A stretch of 41,976 nt of DNA from an uncultured Acetatifactor sp. (GTDB lineage Bacteria > Bacillota > Clostridia > Lachnospirales > Lachnospiraceae), in contig CAJTLR010000030.1 in NCBI GenBank assembly GCA_910577185.1, positions 1 to 41,976 on the forward strand. Direction: 5' to 3'. The position numbers were made by a program, and so were the translations under genes. Shown here in pieces: positions 41,518-41,976 of this stretch; position 1 is the stretch's first letter; each line of letters opens with the position of its first letter. The notes beneath the pieces are model-generated. The model searched no databases. It was not told the DNA's origin and saw only the letters and a program-made list of their open reading frames with translations.

Positions 41518-41571
41518 CAATCGGAGTTATGATATACTTACACGCAGAAAGCATTTCATCAGTTCCGATTG
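41518..41571. promoter_or_regulatory. Inverted repeat and TGCGTGTA motif before the integrase
   Basis: CAATCGGA (41518-41525) and TCCGATTG (41564-41571) flank ATGATATACTTACACGCA (41529-41546). The latter is, on the other strand, 17 of 18 identical to TGCGTGTAGGTATATCAT at 40411-40428. TGCGTGTA also occurs at 40743-40750. The three copies bracket the xis-XRE pair and may be binding sites of one regulator or of the integrase. Confidence 0.5.
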
Positions 41572-41596
41572 CCCATTATCGAAAGGAGAACGGATT

Positions 41597-41976
41597 ATGG
41601 CAAAAGGTTCTGTAAGAAAAAAAGGAAAGAAATGGTACTACCGCTTCTATGTGGAGGACGCAAGCGGCAACTTGGTACAGAAAGAATGTGCAGGAACAGA
41701 AAGCAAAAGCGAAACGGAAAAGCTGTTAAGGCAGGCAATGGAGGACTATGAAAGCAAGAAATTCATTGCAAAGGCAGACAATATCACACTTGGGCAGTTG
41801 CTTGACACATGGGCGGAGGAAGAATTAAAGACAGGAACATTGAGCAATGGCACTGTCGGTACTTATTTACAGGCAATCAACCGCATTAAACAGCACCCTG
41901 TAAGCAGACGGAAACTCAAAACGGTCACTTCGGGGCATTTACAGCAGTTTATGGATTTGCTCTCATTCGGCGGAAC
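41597..41976 (+). CDS. int: Tyrosine recombinase (integrase), N-terminal part
   Basis: About 126 residues are visible before the window ends. AAAGGAG precedes the ATG at 41597. The N-terminus MAKGSVRKKGKKWYYRFYVE is the arm-type-site-binding domain of element integrases. The SAM-like core-binding domain follows (ITLGQLLDTWAEEELKTGTL, TYLQAINRIKQHPVSRRKL). The catalytic Arg-His-Arg-Tyr domain is outside the window, so activity cannot be judged. Confidence 0.9.
   Translation, partial: MAKGSVRKKGKKWYYRFYVEDASGNLVQKECAGTESKSETEKLLRQAMEDYESKKFIAKADNITLGQLLDTWAEEELKTGTLSNGTVGTYLQAINRIKQHPVSRRKLKTVTSGHLQQFMDLLSFGG

Larger units (their letters stand above)
31640..41976. mobile_element. Integrative mobilizable element (right end outside the window)
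   Basis: From about 31.64 kb the base composition drops sharply from the GC-richer host. The region carries a relaxase, oriT-like repeat, iteron-like repeats, excisionase, XRE regulators and an integrase that is cut by the end of the window. No type IV secretion genes are present in the visible part, so it is read as mobilizable rather than self-conjugative. The left boundary is set by composition only, and attachment repeats could not be identified because the right end is missing. Confidence 0.75.

Noticed and set aside
1..41976. tRNA or rRNA genes
   Set aside because: I saw no cloverleaf with a terminal CCA-type context and no rRNA-like segments on either strand; a covariance search was not possible.

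Overview
This window looks like the chromosome of a spore-forming member of the Clostridia, most likely Lachnospiraceae. The evidence is a spoVA/spoIIM sporulation block, a Spo0A-type DNA-binding protein, the yloC-remA-gmk-rpoZ block, an RNase Y/RecX/RecA/CinA/PgsA/RimO series, RqcH, and a Firmicutes LexA box in front of recA. The first 31 kb is fairly GC-rich host DNA. From about 31.64 kb to the end the sequence is clearly AT-richer and carries mobilisation and integration genes. It is read here as an integrative mobilizable element whose right end lies beyond the window.

Layout. 1-1.5 kb: a shortened AlbA_2/Schlafen-type gene and a frameshifted gene remnant. 1.5-6.2 kb (minus strand): aminotransferase, NUDIX hydrolase, spoIIM, spoVAB, spoVAA, a 42-bp in-frame tandem repeat, then spoVAC. 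The order AB-AA-AC differs from Bacillus, and spoVAD/spoVAE do not follow. 6.6-16 kb (minus): yicC-remA-gmk-rpoZ, rimO-pgsA-cinA, SOS-controlled recA-recX, and rny. 16.2-18.5 kb (plus): a small membrane protein and rqcH. 18.6-22.4 kb (minus): a SpoVB/MurJ-type flippase, glgA, and a receiver-less Spo0A C-domain protein with its own promoter and a 0A-box-like site. 22.8 kb (plus): holA. 24-30.5 kb (minus): a sugar/cyclitol cluster with an AraC regulator, three TIM-barrel isomerase/epimerase-type proteins and two Gfo/Idh/MocA dehydrogenases. Both dehydrogenase genes have palindrome-rich repeat DNA just upstream. 30.6-31.6 kb: a zinc-ribbon membrane protein and a ParE/RelE-type toxin remnant.

Element (about 31.64 kb to end). 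It opens with a promoter and a long structured leader, followed by small cargo genes: a DUF6061-like protein, a protein built of RNA polymerase alpha-CTD-like repeats, a ribbon-helix-helix protein with paired operators, DUF6809-like and unknown proteins, and an XRE regulator. Next come three consecutive genes of unknown function (35.6-38.1 kb). Each is preceded by a shared box of the form ATGG-N5-TCTG-N4/5-CAGA, and the two internal intergenic regions also share a hairpin. Facing them is a MobA/MobL relaxase with an oriT-like inverted repeat at its 5' end. Beyond it lie iteron-like repeats, a probable small structured RNA, an excisionase, an XRE regulator and a tyrosine integrase cut by the window end.

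The best candidates for something undescribed are the three-gene cassette with its shared leaders, the alpha-CTD-repeat protein, the predicted small RNA next to the excisionase gene, and the standalone Spo0A effector domain. All functional roles for these are inference from sequence alone.
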